Shown here: piece after piece, positions 17,348 through 26,598 of the stretch | Layout: every line of letters begins with the position of its first letter | Numbering within the stretch: the stretch's first letter is position 1 | Source: an uncultured Carboxylicivirga sp. | Lineage (GTDB): Bacteria; Bacteroidota; Bacteroidia; Bacteroidales; Marinilabiliaceae | Direction: 5' to 3' | Length of the DNA: 64,000 nucleotides | Assembly: GCF_963668385.1 (NCBI RefSeq) | Contig: NZ_OY764327.1 | Location: forward strand, 1,178,001-1,242,000 | Made by a program: the position numbers and the translations under genes | Notes under the pieces: generated by a model | Databases searched by the model: none | Told to the model about the DNA's origin: nothing | The model's input: the letters and a program-made list of their open reading frames with translations, nothing else

Positions 17348-17971
17348 ATGGAAGATAAAAGGCTACAAATAATTAAACAATCAGCTTCGCTTTTTCACCA
17401 ATTTGGCATAAAAAGTGTAAGTATGGATGATATTGCCCGAGAGTTAGGAATGTCGAAAAAAACCTTGTATCAATTTATAAAAGACAAGAATGATCTTGTG
17501 GAAAGTGTTGTTGAATTTAACAGGGATTTGTTTACAGATTTCTTATCTGCTTTTAAAAATAATTCACTCAATGCCATAGAACAGTTCTATTCATATCAAA
17601 TGCGTATGATCGAACACTTCCCCAAGTACAATCCGTCTATGCTCTATGATTTAAAAAAATATTATCCCTTGCTACTTAATGATATCATTGAAAAACGCAA
17701 AAACTTAATGCTCGAGGCTAATATTGCAAACCTTGAAAAAGGCAAAAAAGAGGGATTTTATCATGCCGATATTGATTCAAAAATCATATCTAAATTACAG
17801 GTTGGCAATCAAAACTATGTATTTGATCCATCGAATGGTCTTTTCACAGACGCTGATTTAAATGATCATAAGGTACTGGAACAGCTCTATAAATATCACT
17901 TCCGCGGAATTTGCACACAAAGCGGAATTGATGAACTAAAAAGAGTTTTCAAACACGTTTACGCAGAATAA
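17348..17971 (+). CDS. TetR/AcrR-family regulator of efflux operon 1
   Basis: 207 residues. The N-terminal TetR helix-turn-helix (residues about 8-55) contains GIKSVSMDDIARELGMSKKT followed by LYQFIKDKNDLV. The all-helical C-terminal ligand domain is of the type found in Bacteroidota regulators in front of tolC-RND operons. It is the first gene of the operon, 28 bp before tolC, so it probably represses itself and the pump. It is a clear paralogue of the regulator at 24632 (shared KSVSMDDIARE, MSKKTLYQ, LVESVV, RFPRYNPSMLxDLxKYYP-type and KYHFRGICT segments). The ligand is unknown. Confidence 0.92.
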   Translation: MEDKRLQIIKQSASLFHQFGIKSVSMDDIARELGMSKKTLYQFIKDKNDLVESVVEFNRDLFTDFLSAFKNNSLNAIEQFYSYQMRMIEHFPKYNPSMLYDLKKYYPLLLNDIIEKRKNLMLEANIANLEKGKKEGFYHADIDSKIISKLQVGNQNYVFDPSNGLFTDADLNDHKVLEQLYKYHFRGICTQSGIDELKRVFKHVYAE

Positions 17972-17999
17972 CATCAACAAAAACTAATATCAACTATCA

Positions 18000-19370
18000 A
18001 TGCAAATTAAATGGATACTGATTGTTGCGCTTGCAATCACAGGGAAAGGTGTAGTGGCGCAGGAAGATGCTTACATTGATCGGGATTCGTCTCAAAGTAC
18101 AAACATTGGGCAAACCGAAAACAATAACGAGTTAAACGATAAGTTAATACTTAACCTCAGTGAAGCTAAGGACTACGCTCTGGAATACAACAGAGATATT
18201 AAAAATGCCGGTTTAGCTATAACCGAAGCAAACGCCAAGGTTTGGGAATCAATTTCAGCAGGATTGCCACAGCTTAATGCAACAATGGATTATACTGATT
18301 ATTTAGGGGCAGAAATGTCGTTTCAGTTTGATCCGGATATGCCAGCACAAAAATCTCCTATGGTATCGACCAGTTTTTTAAACATTAGTGTTTCGCAGCT
18401 ATTGTTTAGTGGAAGCTACATTGTAGGACTTCAAACAGCCAAATTAGCCAAAGCCATGTCGGAGAAAAATGCTGAGAAAAGTGAATTAGACGTTAAAGAG
18501 CTCGTTTCAAATGCTTACTTCAATATTTTGCTTGCTGAGCGATCGAAAGAGATTTTAACCCGTAACCTTGAGAATGTGCGAGATCTTCACCGTAATACAG
18601 AAGCCATGTACAAGGTAGGAGTATCGGAATTAACCGATGTTGATCAATTGTCGATTCAGGTAACCATGCTCGAAAACAGCTTACGACGCACAGATCGGCA
18701 AGTAGATATGGCATATGATTTACTTAAACTTCAACTAGGAGTAGATCCGGGAACAAAAATTGAACTGACTCAATCATTAGATGATTTTTTAGAAATGTTT
18801 GATTTCCTGAATGCATTAGTTCAACCTTTTGATGTTAACTCCAATGTTGATTATCAATTATTGGAATCGCAAGAAGAGATTTCGAAAAAGCAGGTATCAT
18901 TGCAAAAGATGGAATATCTTCCAACTATTTCGGCTAATTACGTTCGTACCGAAAAGATTAAGACTCCTATTGTTGATATGCAACCAAACAACGTTTTGCA
19001 ATTCAATATGAACATTCCCATCTTTTCATCAGGTATGAGAAAAGCCAAGGTTGATCAGGCTAAAATTCAGCTTCAAACCTTACAAAACAATAAAGCTCAG
19101 CTTGAAGATGCTTTAAATATTCAGGAGAAGCAAGCACGCTTAAATCTTAAAACAGCTTTAGAACAATATTCTAGTCAGAAAAAGAATGTGGATGTTGCTT
19201 ACAGAGTTTACGAAAATATCAACCGTAAATTTCAGCATGGTTTAGTTTCGAGTTTAGACTTAACAACGGCTAATAACAACTATTTAGGTGCTGAGTCAGA
19301 TTATATTGAATCGATGCTACAAGTTTTAAATGCACATACAACACTCGAAAAACTATTTAACAATCTGTAA
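18000..19370 (+). CDS. TolC-family outer-membrane efflux protein (pump 1)
   Basis: 456 residues: signal peptide (MQIKWILIVALAITGKGVVA), then two outer-membrane-efflux repeats with long alpha-helical hairpins, the usual TolC length. Typical phrases are LNLSEAKDYALEYNRDIKNA, SNAYFNILLAERSKEILTRN and MYKVGVSELTDVDQLSIQV in the first half, and QARLNLKTALEQYSSQKKNV and FQHGLVSSLDLTTANNNYLG in the second. It would form the trimeric outer-membrane duct of the pump encoded by the next two genes. It lies 28 bp after tetR and 27 bp before the membrane fusion protein gene. Confidence 0.93.
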   Translation: MQIKWILIVALAITGKGVVAQEDAYIDRDSSQSTNIGQTENNNELNDKLILNLSEAKDYALEYNRDIKNAGLAITEANAKVWESISAGLPQLNATMDYTDYLGAEMSFQFDPDMPAQKSPMVSTSFLNISVSQLLFSGSYIVGLQTAKLAKAMSEKNAEKSELDVKELVSNAYFNILLAERSKEILTRNLENVRDLHRNTEAMYKVGVSELTDVDQLSIQVTMLENSLRRTDRQVDMAYDLLKLQLGVDPGTKIELTQSLDDFLEMFDFLNALVQPFDVNSNVDYQLLESQEEISKKQVSLQKMEYLPTISANYVRTEKIKTPIVDMQPNNVLQFNMNIPIFSSGMRKAKVDQAKIQLQTLQNNKAQLEDALNIQEKQARLNLKTALEQYSSQKKNVDVAYRVYENINRKFQHGLVSSLDLTTANNNYLGAESDYIESMLQVLNAHTTLEKLFNNL

Positions 19371-19397
19371 TTCAAACAAGCTAAACAATCAACTATC

Positions 19398-20435
19398 ATG
19401 AAATATAACATTCTTGCAATTGCTATCGCATCATTCCTATTGGCAAGCTGTGGTGGCTCAAAAGAACAAAATCAAGATAAAGAAGAAATACTTAAAAAAT
19501 CGGTAAGGGTAACTACACTTCAACCCGAAACAATTCAAATTAATCAAGAATATACAGCCACCATTAATGCCTATGATAAAGTTTATCTGGCACCCAATAT
19601 GCCAGGCCGTATTAAAGAAATTAAAGTAGAGGTAAACGACAAAGTTCGAAAAGATCAAGTAGTTGTGCAAATGGATGCAAGCCAGTTGGTACAAATGGAA
19701 GTTCAGTTTGCCAATCTTGAAAAAGAGATGGATCGTATGGATTCGTTAATTGCTTATGGCTCCATATCACAACAAGTCTACGATCAAACACAGGCACAAT
19801 ACGAAGCAACAAAAGCAAGCCTTGATAACTTGCGTGATAACACCATCATCAAAAGTCCATTTAACGGATTGGTAACCGGACGTTTTTACGAAAACAGCGA
19901 AATTTATGGTGGTACACCTAACACCAACGATGGTAAGGCAGCCATCTTAACCATTGAGCAAATCGAAAAACTAAAAGTAACAGTTAATATGTCGGAACGA
20001 TTCTTCCCATTAGTTAAAGCCGGCTTAAAAACAAAGCTTTTAACTGATGTATACGGAAAAGAGGAGTTTGAAGGCGAAGTATCGTTGGTATATCCTACCA
20101 TCGATCCATCTACCCGCACCTTTACTGTTGAAATTACTATACCTAACAGTAGTTTAAAACTTCGCCCGGGTATGTTTGCCCGTGTAAGGGTACACCTTGG
20201 CGAAAAAGAAACCATTGTGGCTCCGGCATCGGCTGTATTAATGCTGGAAGGAACATCGAACCGTTACGTTTTTATCGAAGAAAATGGCAAAGCTAAACAT
20301 GTGAATGTAACCTTGGGCGAACGATTTGATGATAAGTTGGAAATTATTTCAGATGAGATCAAACCGGGCGATAAATTAGTTACAACAGGTCAGTCACGAC
20401 TTAATAATGGTGACTTGATTGAGGTAGTTAAATAA
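19398..20435 (+). CDS. RND efflux membrane fusion protein, lipoprotein (pump 1)
   Basis: 345 residues with a lipobox (LLASC, Cys18). The HlyD/biotin-lipoyl-like halves are visible (VYLAPNMPGRIKEIKVEVND and NTIIKSPFNGLVTGRFYENS), separated by a short coiled coil (MEVQFANLEKEMDRMDSLIA). A beta-barrel domain follows, with the typical PTIDPSTRTFTVEITIPN and LRPGMFARVRVHL. As a periplasmic adaptor it links the RND pump to TolC. Short spacing to both neighbours indicates one transcript. Confidence 0.93.
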   Translation: MKYNILAIAIASFLLASCGGSKEQNQDKEEILKKSVRVTTLQPETIQINQEYTATINAYDKVYLAPNMPGRIKEIKVEVNDKVRKDQVVVQMDASQLVQMEVQFANLEKEMDRMDSLIAYGSISQQVYDQTQAQYEATKASLDNLRDNTIIKSPFNGLVTGRFYENSEIYGGTPNTNDGKAAILTIEQIEKLKVTVNMSERFFPLVKAGLKTKLLTDVYGKEEFEGEVSLVYPTIDPSTRTFTVEITIPNSSLKLRPGMFARVRVHLGEKETIVAPASAVLMLEGTSNRYVFIEENGKAKHVNVTLGERFDDKLEIISDEIKPGDKLVTTGQSRLNNGDLIEVVK

Positions 20436-20466
20436 CAAGTGGTTCCATTAATTAAGACGAAAAATA

Positions 20467-23400
20467 ATGAGTATATATAGTACAGCCGTAAAAAAACCAA
20501 TATCGACTATAATGATATTTATAGCCGTAATTGTGTTCGGTATTTATTCGCTGTTTTATCTGCCGGTTGATATGTATCCCGAGGTAGAACCCCCATATAT
20601 TACGGTTATGACAACCTATGTGGGAGCCAACGCAGAAGAGATTGAAACCAATGTTACCAAGCTGATTGAAGATGGACTAAACTCTGTTGACGACCTTAAG
20701 GAGATTACTTCCCGCTCGCAGGATAACATATCGGTAGTTACCCTTGAGTTTGAATGGGAAGCCGACCTTACCGAAGCGGTTAACAATATTAGAGATGCAC
20801 TTGAATTTGTAAAAGACGATTTACCTAACGATGCTGAATCTCCTCTTGTATACAAGTTTAATTCAAGCATGGCTCCAGTTTTGTTCTTTGCCGTTAATGC
20901 CAAAGAAAGCTACAATGGACTGGAAAAAATACTGGACGAAAAAATTGTTAACCCACTAAACAGGGTGAACGGAATTGGTAGTATCTCCATATTAGGTGCA
21001 CCAGGACGAAGAATTTACGTTGAATGCGATCCGCTTAAGTTAGATGCATATGGTATAACGGTAGAACAAATCGGCCAGATTATCAGTGCTGAAAACATGA
21101 ATGTTCCATCAGGACATATTAAAATGGGTCAGTTCGACTACCAGTTGCGTGTGGAAGGAGAGTTTGATGACAGCTACGAATTAGAGAACCTGGTAATTGG
21201 CAATAACAACGGTAAAACAGTTTACCTAAAAGACATTGCAGTTGTTAACGATACCTTCCGCGAAAAAGAGCTGGATGAACGTTTCGAAGGAAACCCGGGT
21301 ATGCGCTTAATGGTGATGAAGCAATCGGGGGCCAATACCGTTCAGGTAGCCGAAGACGTAAAGGCCATGATGCAAGAGTTAAAAACATCGCTTCCTCCTG
21401 ATATTTCTTTTTACGAGATTATGGATTCATCTTCTGATATCCAAAAATCGATCAACAACCTTATTGATACCTTAAAGTTCTCGCTCATATTTGTGGTACT
21501 GGTTGTATTACTTTTCTTGGGCCGATGGAGAGCTACCTTTATTATTGTGCTTACCATTCCAATTTCGTTAATTGTTGCTTTTACCTACTTGTTTGTCTCG
21601 GGTAACTCCATTAACATTATCTCGTTGGCATCTTTATCCATAGCCATTGGTATGGTGGTTGATGATGCCATTGTGGTACTCGAGAATATTATTAAACACA
21701 TAGAGCGAGGCAGTTCACCGCGCGAGGCCGCAATTTATGCTACCAAAGAGGTATGGCTATCAGTAATTGCAACCACATTGGTGGTGGTAGCTGTATTCTT
21801 CCCTCTTACCTTAGTGGGTGGTCAAACCGGAGTATTGTTTAAGCAGTTGGGGTGGATTGTAACCATTACTGTTACCACTTCAACCATTGCTGCTATTACC
21901 TTAACGCCAATGCTTAGTGCTCAATTGCTACGTTTAAAAGAAAAGAAAAGCAATAAGGTTTCGTTATACGATAAATATGTAACCACAACACTTGATGCCA
22001 TAGATAATGGGTACGGTAAAATTGTTGACTGGAGTATTCATCATAAAAAAGTAATTATTCCATCAGTAATTGCCATTTTTATCGGAACCATGATGTTAAG
22101 TAAGCAACTTAACTTCGAAAACATGCCTGAAACCGATCAGAGTTCTCTTACAGTAAACATTGAGTTACTTACCGGTTTGCGTGTTGAAGAAACAATGGCC
22201 ACTGCCCGCGAAATAGAACAATTTATTAAAAAAGATATACCTGAAGCAAAATTGGTATACACATCATCGGGTACTGATGATGAGGGCGGTATTTCGGCCA
22301 TCTTCTCCGAATCGGCCACACATACTATTGAAATGCGCATTAAACTGGTTGATATTGCAGACCGCGACAGAAGTGTTTGGCAACTGGCCGATGTGTTACG
22401 TACAAAGCTCGACCGTATGCCCGAAATTGTAAGTTCTTCGGTTAGCACTGCTGCAAATACCGGCTTTGGAGGATCAACTGGTGTTGATGTTGAAATTTAT
22501 GGATACGATATTAAGAAAACAACATTACTGGCTAACGAAATTGCCGATCGCTTAAAAACCATTGAGGGAGCTGCCGATATTTCAATATCTCGCGAAAAAG
22601 AAAAACCTCAACTTCAAGTTGTTTTCGACAGAGATAAATTATCGGAGTACGGATTAAATACATCAACCGCCTCTATGGCTGTACGCAACCGCATGTCGGG
22701 TTTAACGGCCTCTAAGCTTCGCGAAGAAGGAGATGAATACGATATTGTAGTGCGTTACGACGAAAATGCCAGAAACACCATCAGCGATATCGAAAATATC
22801 TCCATTATGACACCAACAGGTAAACTGGTTCGTGTGGCAGAGCTTGGTAAGGTGGAAGAGTATTGGGCTCCTCCTCAAATTGAGCACAAACAGCGTCAGC
22901 GTATGTTAACTGTATCTACGGTTGCTGGTAAAGGATTATCTCTATCTGAATTGGCAGAGCTAGTTAAAGTAGAAGTTTCTAAAGTAGATATGCCTGGAGA
23001 GGTATGGATTTCGATTGGTGGAGCATATAAAGATATGCAAGACAATACCAAGGATTTGGGATTACTATTCTTAATCATCATTATATTGGTATACATTGTA
23101 ATGGCTTCTCAGTTCGAATCACTAAAAATGCCATTCATCATAATGCTTTCCATCTTATTCTCGTTCTCGGGTGTAGTGCTGGCCTTGTACATTACCAACA
23201 CCACTATGAGTACCATTGCTATGTTAGGAGCTATTTTGCTGGTAGGTATTGTGGTGAAGAACGGTATTGTAATGATCGACTTTATGAACCTGTTGCGCGA
23301 ACGTGGCGTGGAATTACACGAAGCTACCGTAACAGCATGCCGATCGCGTTTACGACCCATTTTAATGACCGCTATGACAACCGTATTAGGTATGCTACCA

Positions 23401-23589
23401 ATGGCATTAAGCGTTAGTGAAGGTTCCGAAATTTGGGCCCCAATGGGTATTACAGTAATTGGTGGTTTGCTATTTTCAACCATTATTACGTTGGTAATTG
23501 TTCCGGTGGTTTATGTGTTAATGGCTCGCCATGGGGCCCGAGATAAAAAAGCTCATTTAGCTAAAACATTTAAGTTTTTAGATAAATAA
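20467..23589 (+). CDS. RND-family efflux pump permease, HAE1 type (pump 1)
   Basis: 1,040 residues, the normal length for the AcrB-like HAE1 group. It has helix 1 (STIMIFIAVIVFGIYSLFYL), the porter-domain opening VDMYPEVEPPYITVMTTYVG, helix 4 with the proton-relay aspartates (SIAIGMVVDDAIVVLENIIK) and the ACR_tran C-terminal repeat (LVGIVVKNGIVMIDFMNLLR, then RLRPILMTAMTTVLGMLPMA). It uses the proton gradient to export amphiphilic compounds through the adaptor and TolC. The conserved DD pair argues for an active pump. Substrates are unknown. Confidence 0.94.
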   Translation: MSIYSTAVKKPISTIMIFIAVIVFGIYSLFYLPVDMYPEVEPPYITVMTTYVGANAEEIETNVTKLIEDGLNSVDDLKEITSRSQDNISVVTLEFEWEADLTEAVNNIRDALEFVKDDLPNDAESPLVYKFNSSMAPVLFFAVNAKESYNGLEKILDEKIVNPLNRVNGIGSISILGAPGRRIYVECDPLKLDAYGITVEQIGQIISAENMNVPSGHIKMGQFDYQLRVEGEFDDSYELENLVIGNNNGKTVYLKDIAVVNDTFREKELDERFEGNPGMRLMVMKQSGANTVQVAEDVKAMMQELKTSLPPDISFYEIMDSSSDIQKSINNLIDTLKFSLIFVVLVVLLFLGRWRATFIIVLTIPISLIVAFTYLFVSGNSINIISLASLSIAIGMVVDDAIVVLENIIKHIERGSSPREAAIYATKEVWLSVIATTLVVVAVFFPLTLVGGQTGVLFKQLGWIVTITVTTSTIAAITLTPMLSAQLLRLKEKKSNKVSLYDKYVTTTLDAIDNGYGKIVDWSIHHKKVIIPSVIAIFIGTMMLSKQLNFENMPETDQSSLTVNIELLTGLRVEETMATAREIEQFIKKDIPEAKLVYTSSGTDDEGGISAIFSESATHTIEMRIKLVDIADRDRSVWQLADVLRTKLDRMPEIVSSSVSTAANTGFGGSTGVDVEIYGYDIKKTTLLANEIADRLKTIEGAADISISREKEKPQLQVVFDRDKLSEYGLNTSTASMAVRNRMSGLTASKLREEGDEYDIVVRYDENARNTISDIENISIMTPTGKLVRVAELGKVEEYWAPPQIEHKQRQRMLTVSTVAGKGLSLSELAELVKVEVSKVDMPGEVWISIGGAYKDMQDNTKDLGLLFLIIIILVYIVMASQFESLKMPFIIMLSILFSFSGVVLALYITNTTMSTIAMLGAILLVGIVVKNGIVMIDFMNLLRERGVELHEATVTACRSRLRPILMTAMTTVLGMLPMALSVSEGSEIWAPMGITVIGGLLFSTIITLVIVPVVYVLMARHGARDKKAHLAKTFKFLDK

Positions 23590-23718
23590 TTTAATGGTCT
23601 ATTAAATTACTTATCTAAGCAATAAAACAATTAATGAACCATCGGACTTAGATATTTATTAGGATAGCTGATAATAAATGAATCTTAATATGTAAGTCAT
23701 GATACTAATTTTAAAATT

Positions 23719-24012
23719 ATGAAATCAGTATTTATAGTATATAACCAAGCCAATACCGAACGGGTAGAGTTTATGCTCGACCGACTGGAAGTACGTGGTT
23801 ACACCATGTGGGAAGATGTTAAAGGACGTGGCACCAACAATGGCGAACCGCGCATGGGTACACATACCTGGCCCGAAATGAACTCTGCACTTATGGCAAT
23901 AGTTCCCGACGAAAAAGTTGAACCTTTGCTAGAAGCCATTAAAAAGCTCGACAATATCAACCTTGAGGTAGGTGTTAAGGCCTTTGTATGGGATATTCTA
24001 CAATCGGTATAA
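23719..24012 (+). CDS. PII-like small protein of efflux operon 1
   Basis: 97 residues, close to the size of a PII monomer. The order of elements matches the PII fold: beta1 (MKSVFIVYNQ), helix A (TERVEFMLDRLEVRG), a beta2/T-loop region with GRGTNNGEPRMGTHTWPEMN, beta3 (SALMAIVPDEKV) and helix B (VEPLLEAIKKLDN), ending in a beta4 with VGVKAFVWDI. The classical uridylylated Tyr51 region of GlnB is absent. PII-like proteins (including the group called PII-NG) are known beside heavy-metal or RND efflux pumps, so a sensory role in the pump system is likely. It lies 130 bp after the RND gene, before a strong terminator. It may bind a nucleotide or metal; this is inference. Confidence 0.72.
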   Translation: MKSVFIVYNQANTERVEFMLDRLEVRGYTMWEDVKGRGTNNGEPRMGTHTWPEMNSALMAIVPDEKVEPLLEAIKKLDNINLEVGVKAFVWDILQSV

Positions 24013-24034
24013 CATGTGTTTATTCATATTAACT

Positions 24035-24068
24035 AACGGCTGCTCAATTCGAGTGGCCGTTTTTTTTT
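24035..24068 (+). terminator. Terminator of efflux operon 1
   Basis: An 11-bp stem AACGGC-tg-CTC / GAG-tg-GCCGTT with loop AATTC at 24035-24061, followed by an uninterrupted T run to 24068. It is the strongest terminator in the window. Confidence 0.92.
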
Positions 24069-24080
24069 GCATCACACCCC

Positions 24081-24345
24081 CTATGCAAGAAGTATAATGA
24101 AACCAACACACCTTAACAAACGCAAGATAGAGGGTATTTACCGTTAACACCCTACAACAAACACACCGAGGCAGGGTGCAAACAGTCAACAGGCCAGAAC
24201 AAACGCACCGAGGCAGGGTGCAAACCATCAAAAGGCTAAAACAAACGTACCGAGGCAGGGTGTTAACAGTCAACAGGCTAAAACAAACGTACCGAGGCAG
24301 GGTGTTAACAGCAAATATGCTTAACCAAACGAACCGGTATACAAG
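24081..24345. repeat. 42-bp tandem repeat array
   Basis: The core ACCGAGGCAGGGTG recurs at 24165, 24207, 24249 and 24291, exactly 42 bp apart, with the linker ending AACAAACG(C/T). Two more degenerate units precede it (about 24081-24164) and a decayed one follows. Because 42 is a multiple of three, reading frames stay open on both strands with a 14-residue period; I regard those as by-products. GTTAACACCCT at 24143-24153 is the exact inverse of AGGGTGTTAAC at 24257-24267 and 24299-24309, so the array can also fold on itself. It fills the otherwise gene-free gap between the two efflux operons. Confidence 0.85.
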
Positions 24346-24577
24346 ATCCATTTTATAATGGTCGCCTAAAGTTGTTCATCAGCCAAACAACAAATTACAA
24401 TAAATAAGATACCAGCAAGCCTAAACATTTCAAATAATATTATGGTTTATATAATGTATGTTAGGGGCCAAACTTTCCTTTCGATTATAAATTAAACAAC
24501 ACAGAATTAAAAAACTAATCTTATACATCAATACTTAAGAATATATCTATAGTGTTGAATGATTGATATAAATAACG
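24346..24577. other. Gene-free segment upstream of the second tetR
   Basis: AT-rich sequence of about 230 bp between the repeat array and the tetR operator region. I see no coding frame, RNA structure or repeat worth naming. Confidence 0.5.
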
Positions 24578-24603
24578 GAAACTATCAAAACACACATAGT
24601 TTC
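24578..24603. promoter_or_regulatory. Candidate TetR operator of efflux operon 2
   Basis: GAAACTAT at 24578-24585 is a perfect inverted repeat of ATAGTTTC at 24596-24603, with a 10-bp spacer. The half-site matches the ATAGTTTCCTAT found in front of the first tetR. It lies just upstream of the -7 box. Confidence 0.55.
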
Positions 24604-24619
24604 TTATTCATTAATATTG

Positions 24620-24627
24620 TACATTCG
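24620..24627 (+). promoter_or_regulatory. -7 box of efflux operon 2 (leaderless start)
   Basis: TACATTCG (one mismatch to TAnnTTTG) ends 5 bp before the ATG at 24632. A TTG at 24617 lies upstream of the expected transcription start and cannot be the initiator. Confidence 0.55.
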
Positions 24628-24631
24628 CAAA

Positions 24632-25249
24632 ATGAAGGATAAAAGACCAACCATTATATCTAAAGCTGTTGAACTCTATCATCAATACGGAATAAAAAGT
24701 GTGAGTATGGATGACATTGCCCGTGAAATTGGAATGTCGAAAAAAACACTTTATCAAGCCATTCATGATAAAAACGAATTGGTTGAATCGGTAGTTGATC
24801 ATTACATCAACCTGGTTACCGAACTACTTTCGGTGTTTCACAATAACGATTATAATGCCATTGAACAACATAGTATTCATGCAAAAAAAGTAATTCAACG
24901 CTTTCCACGTTATAATCCTTCAATGTTGTTTGATTTGCGCAAGTACTATCCAACACTACTACGCAAATTAAACGAGCACAGATACAAAGAAACAATGGAT
25001 GCCAACATTCTTAATCTTAAAAAAGGCATAAAAGAAGGTTACTATCTTAACGATATTAATCCGCACATTATAGCCAAAATAATGTTGGGGTACCAGCAAT
25101 TTCTGTTCGATTCAGCTTCTGGCCTGTTGGACGATAACGAACTGGCCGATCCTAAAACCTACGAAGAAGTTTATAAATACCACTTCAGAGGTATTTGCAC
25201 CCCTGAAGGAATAGTAAAACTAGATGAATTATTCAACCACAAAACATAA
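24632..25249 (+). CDS. TetR/AcrR-family regulator of efflux operon 2
   Basis: 205 residues from the ATG at 24632; an upstream in-frame TTG lies in front of the promoter and is rejected. The HTH region GIKSVSMDDIAREIGMSKKT / LYQAIHDKNELVESVVDHY is almost the same as in the first regulator, and C-terminal landmarks such as RFPRYNPSMLFDLRKYYP and KYHFRGICTPEGI are also shared. It therefore belongs to the same paralogous family and probably represses its own operon by binding the inverted repeat at 24578-24603. Cross-regulation between the two systems is possible given the similar recognition helices. Confidence 0.92.
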   Translation: MKDKRPTIISKAVELYHQYGIKSVSMDDIAREIGMSKKTLYQAIHDKNELVESVVDHYINLVTELLSVFHNNDYNAIEQHSIHAKKVIQRFPRYNPSMLFDLRKYYPTLLRKLNEHRYKETMDANILNLKKGIKEGYYLNDINPHIIAKIMLGYQQFLFDSASGLLDDNELADPKTYEEVYKYHFRGICTPEGIVKLDELFNHKT

Positions 25250-25265
25250 CACAAAAACCCAATCT

Positions 25266-26588
25266 ATGAAAAAGACGATTTTAGCACTTGTAATTATACT
25301 AACTACATCAAGTGTTTATAGTCAATCCGATTCGCTTTCGTTCACTCTGCAAGAAGCCCTGGATTATGCCACTGAAAACGCCTTTGATAGTAAAAGTGCT
25401 ACATACGATATTCAATCGGCCGAAAAGCGTGTGTGGGAATATATTGCCATAGGATTGCCTCAGATTAGTGTGGATGGCCAACTAACCGATAACCTGGCTA
25501 TTCAGGAAAATTCCTTTACCATGAAAAATGGAGCTGGCGAAGAGGTGGAGATGAAAATGAGACTTGGCAAAAAATACAATTGGAATGCAACCGGTAATGT
25601 TAATCAATTACTTTTTGATGGAACCTATTTATTAGGTGTAAAAGCCAGTCGTATCTATGTTGAAATCAGCCAAAAAAACAAAGAAAAAACTCAAATAGAC
25701 GTTCGCGAGGCTGTTGCCGAGGCCTATTACGTTGCTTTGGTGGCCGGCAAAAATCTCGAAACTTTTAAAATGAACCTTCAGGTTAATGAGCAAACCTTAA
25801 AAGAAACCAAAGCTTATTACGAAAATGGTTTCAGAGAATTAACCGATGTTGATCAGCTTAAACTGATGGTTAACAATTCGCGTAATTTATTGCTCGATGC
25901 CGAACGTCAGTTATTAATTGCACAGGCTGTATTAAAGTATTCGATGGGCCTTGCCATTGAACAACCCATTAAACTAAGCGATAACATTGATAATTTGCTT
26001 ATGCCTGTTGAAACGTATCTTCCCGAATCAAACACCTTTAATGTTAAATCGCACATCGATTATTCTATTTTAGAAACACAGGAAGATGCTCAAAAAGCCA
26101 TTATCAAAAGCGAGCAAGTACAGTATTTGCCCAAACTAAATGCCTTTTACAACCTTAGCTACATCGAATTTGGCGATGAATTTAAGGACATGAGCAATAC
26201 CAATTCGCAAATGATTGGGATATCGCTATCTGTTCCCATCTTCAAGTCAGGAATGCAGAATGCACGTGTTCAACAAGAAAAAATCAATTATCTGAAATTA
26301 CAAAACCAAATGCGCCAGATGGAAGAAGTACTGAAACAACAACTGATGGTTGCCGAATCGAACTTTAAAAATGCCCAGGCAGTGTACCTGAATGATAAGG
26401 AAGGCGAAGAAATAGCCTACCGTATTTACGATCGTACCCGCATTAAATTTGCCAATGGGCTTAGTTCAAGTACCGAGCTATCGCAAAACGAAGGTCAATA
26501 TATACAGTCTCAAATAAGTTATATACAATCAACCCTCAACCTGTTGGATACTCATATTAAATACCAAAAAGCCATTAACCGTTTATAA
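25266..26588 (+). CDS. TolC-family outer-membrane efflux protein (pump 2)
   Basis: 440 residues from the ATG at 25266, which begins a good signal peptide (MKKTILALVIILTTSSVYS); a longer frame overlapping tetR has no such signal. TolC-type hairpin repeats are present: SFTLQEALDYATENAFDSKS and GFRELTDVDQLKLMVNNSRN in the first half, and QMRQMEEVLKQQLMVAESNF and KFANGLSSSTELSQNEGQYI in the second. It is a paralogue of the tolC at 18000 and forms the outer-membrane duct of pump 2. It starts 16 bp after the tetR stop. Confidence 0.93.
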   Translation: MKKTILALVIILTTSSVYSQSDSLSFTLQEALDYATENAFDSKSATYDIQSAEKRVWEYIAIGLPQISVDGQLTDNLAIQENSFTMKNGAGEEVEMKMRLGKKYNWNATGNVNQLLFDGTYLLGVKASRIYVEISQKNKEKTQIDVREAVAEAYYVALVAGKNLETFKMNLQVNEQTLKETKAYYENGFRELTDVDQLKLMVNNSRNLLLDAERQLLIAQAVLKYSMGLAIEQPIKLSDNIDNLLMPVETYLPESNTFNVKSHIDYSILETQEDAQKAIIKSEQVQYLPKLNAFYNLSYIEFGDEFKDMSNTNSQMIGISLSVPIFKSGMQNARVQQEKINYLKLQNQMRQMEEVLKQQLMVAESNFKNAQAVYLNDKEGEEIAYRIYDRTRIKFANGLSSSTELSQNEGQYIQSQISYIQSTLNLLDTHIKYQKAINRL

Positions 26589-26598
26589 CCCACTCATC

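Noticed and set aside
24081-24345. CRISPR array
   Set aside because: The linkers are themselves repeated and only drift, there are no unique spacers, the unit is 42 bp in all, and no cas gene is present.
23998-24358. Open frames on both strands across the 42-bp repeats
   Set aside because: They exist because the repeat length is a multiple of three; one overlaps the end of the PII-like gene and the operon terminator, and there is no signal peptide, promoter or recognisable domain.
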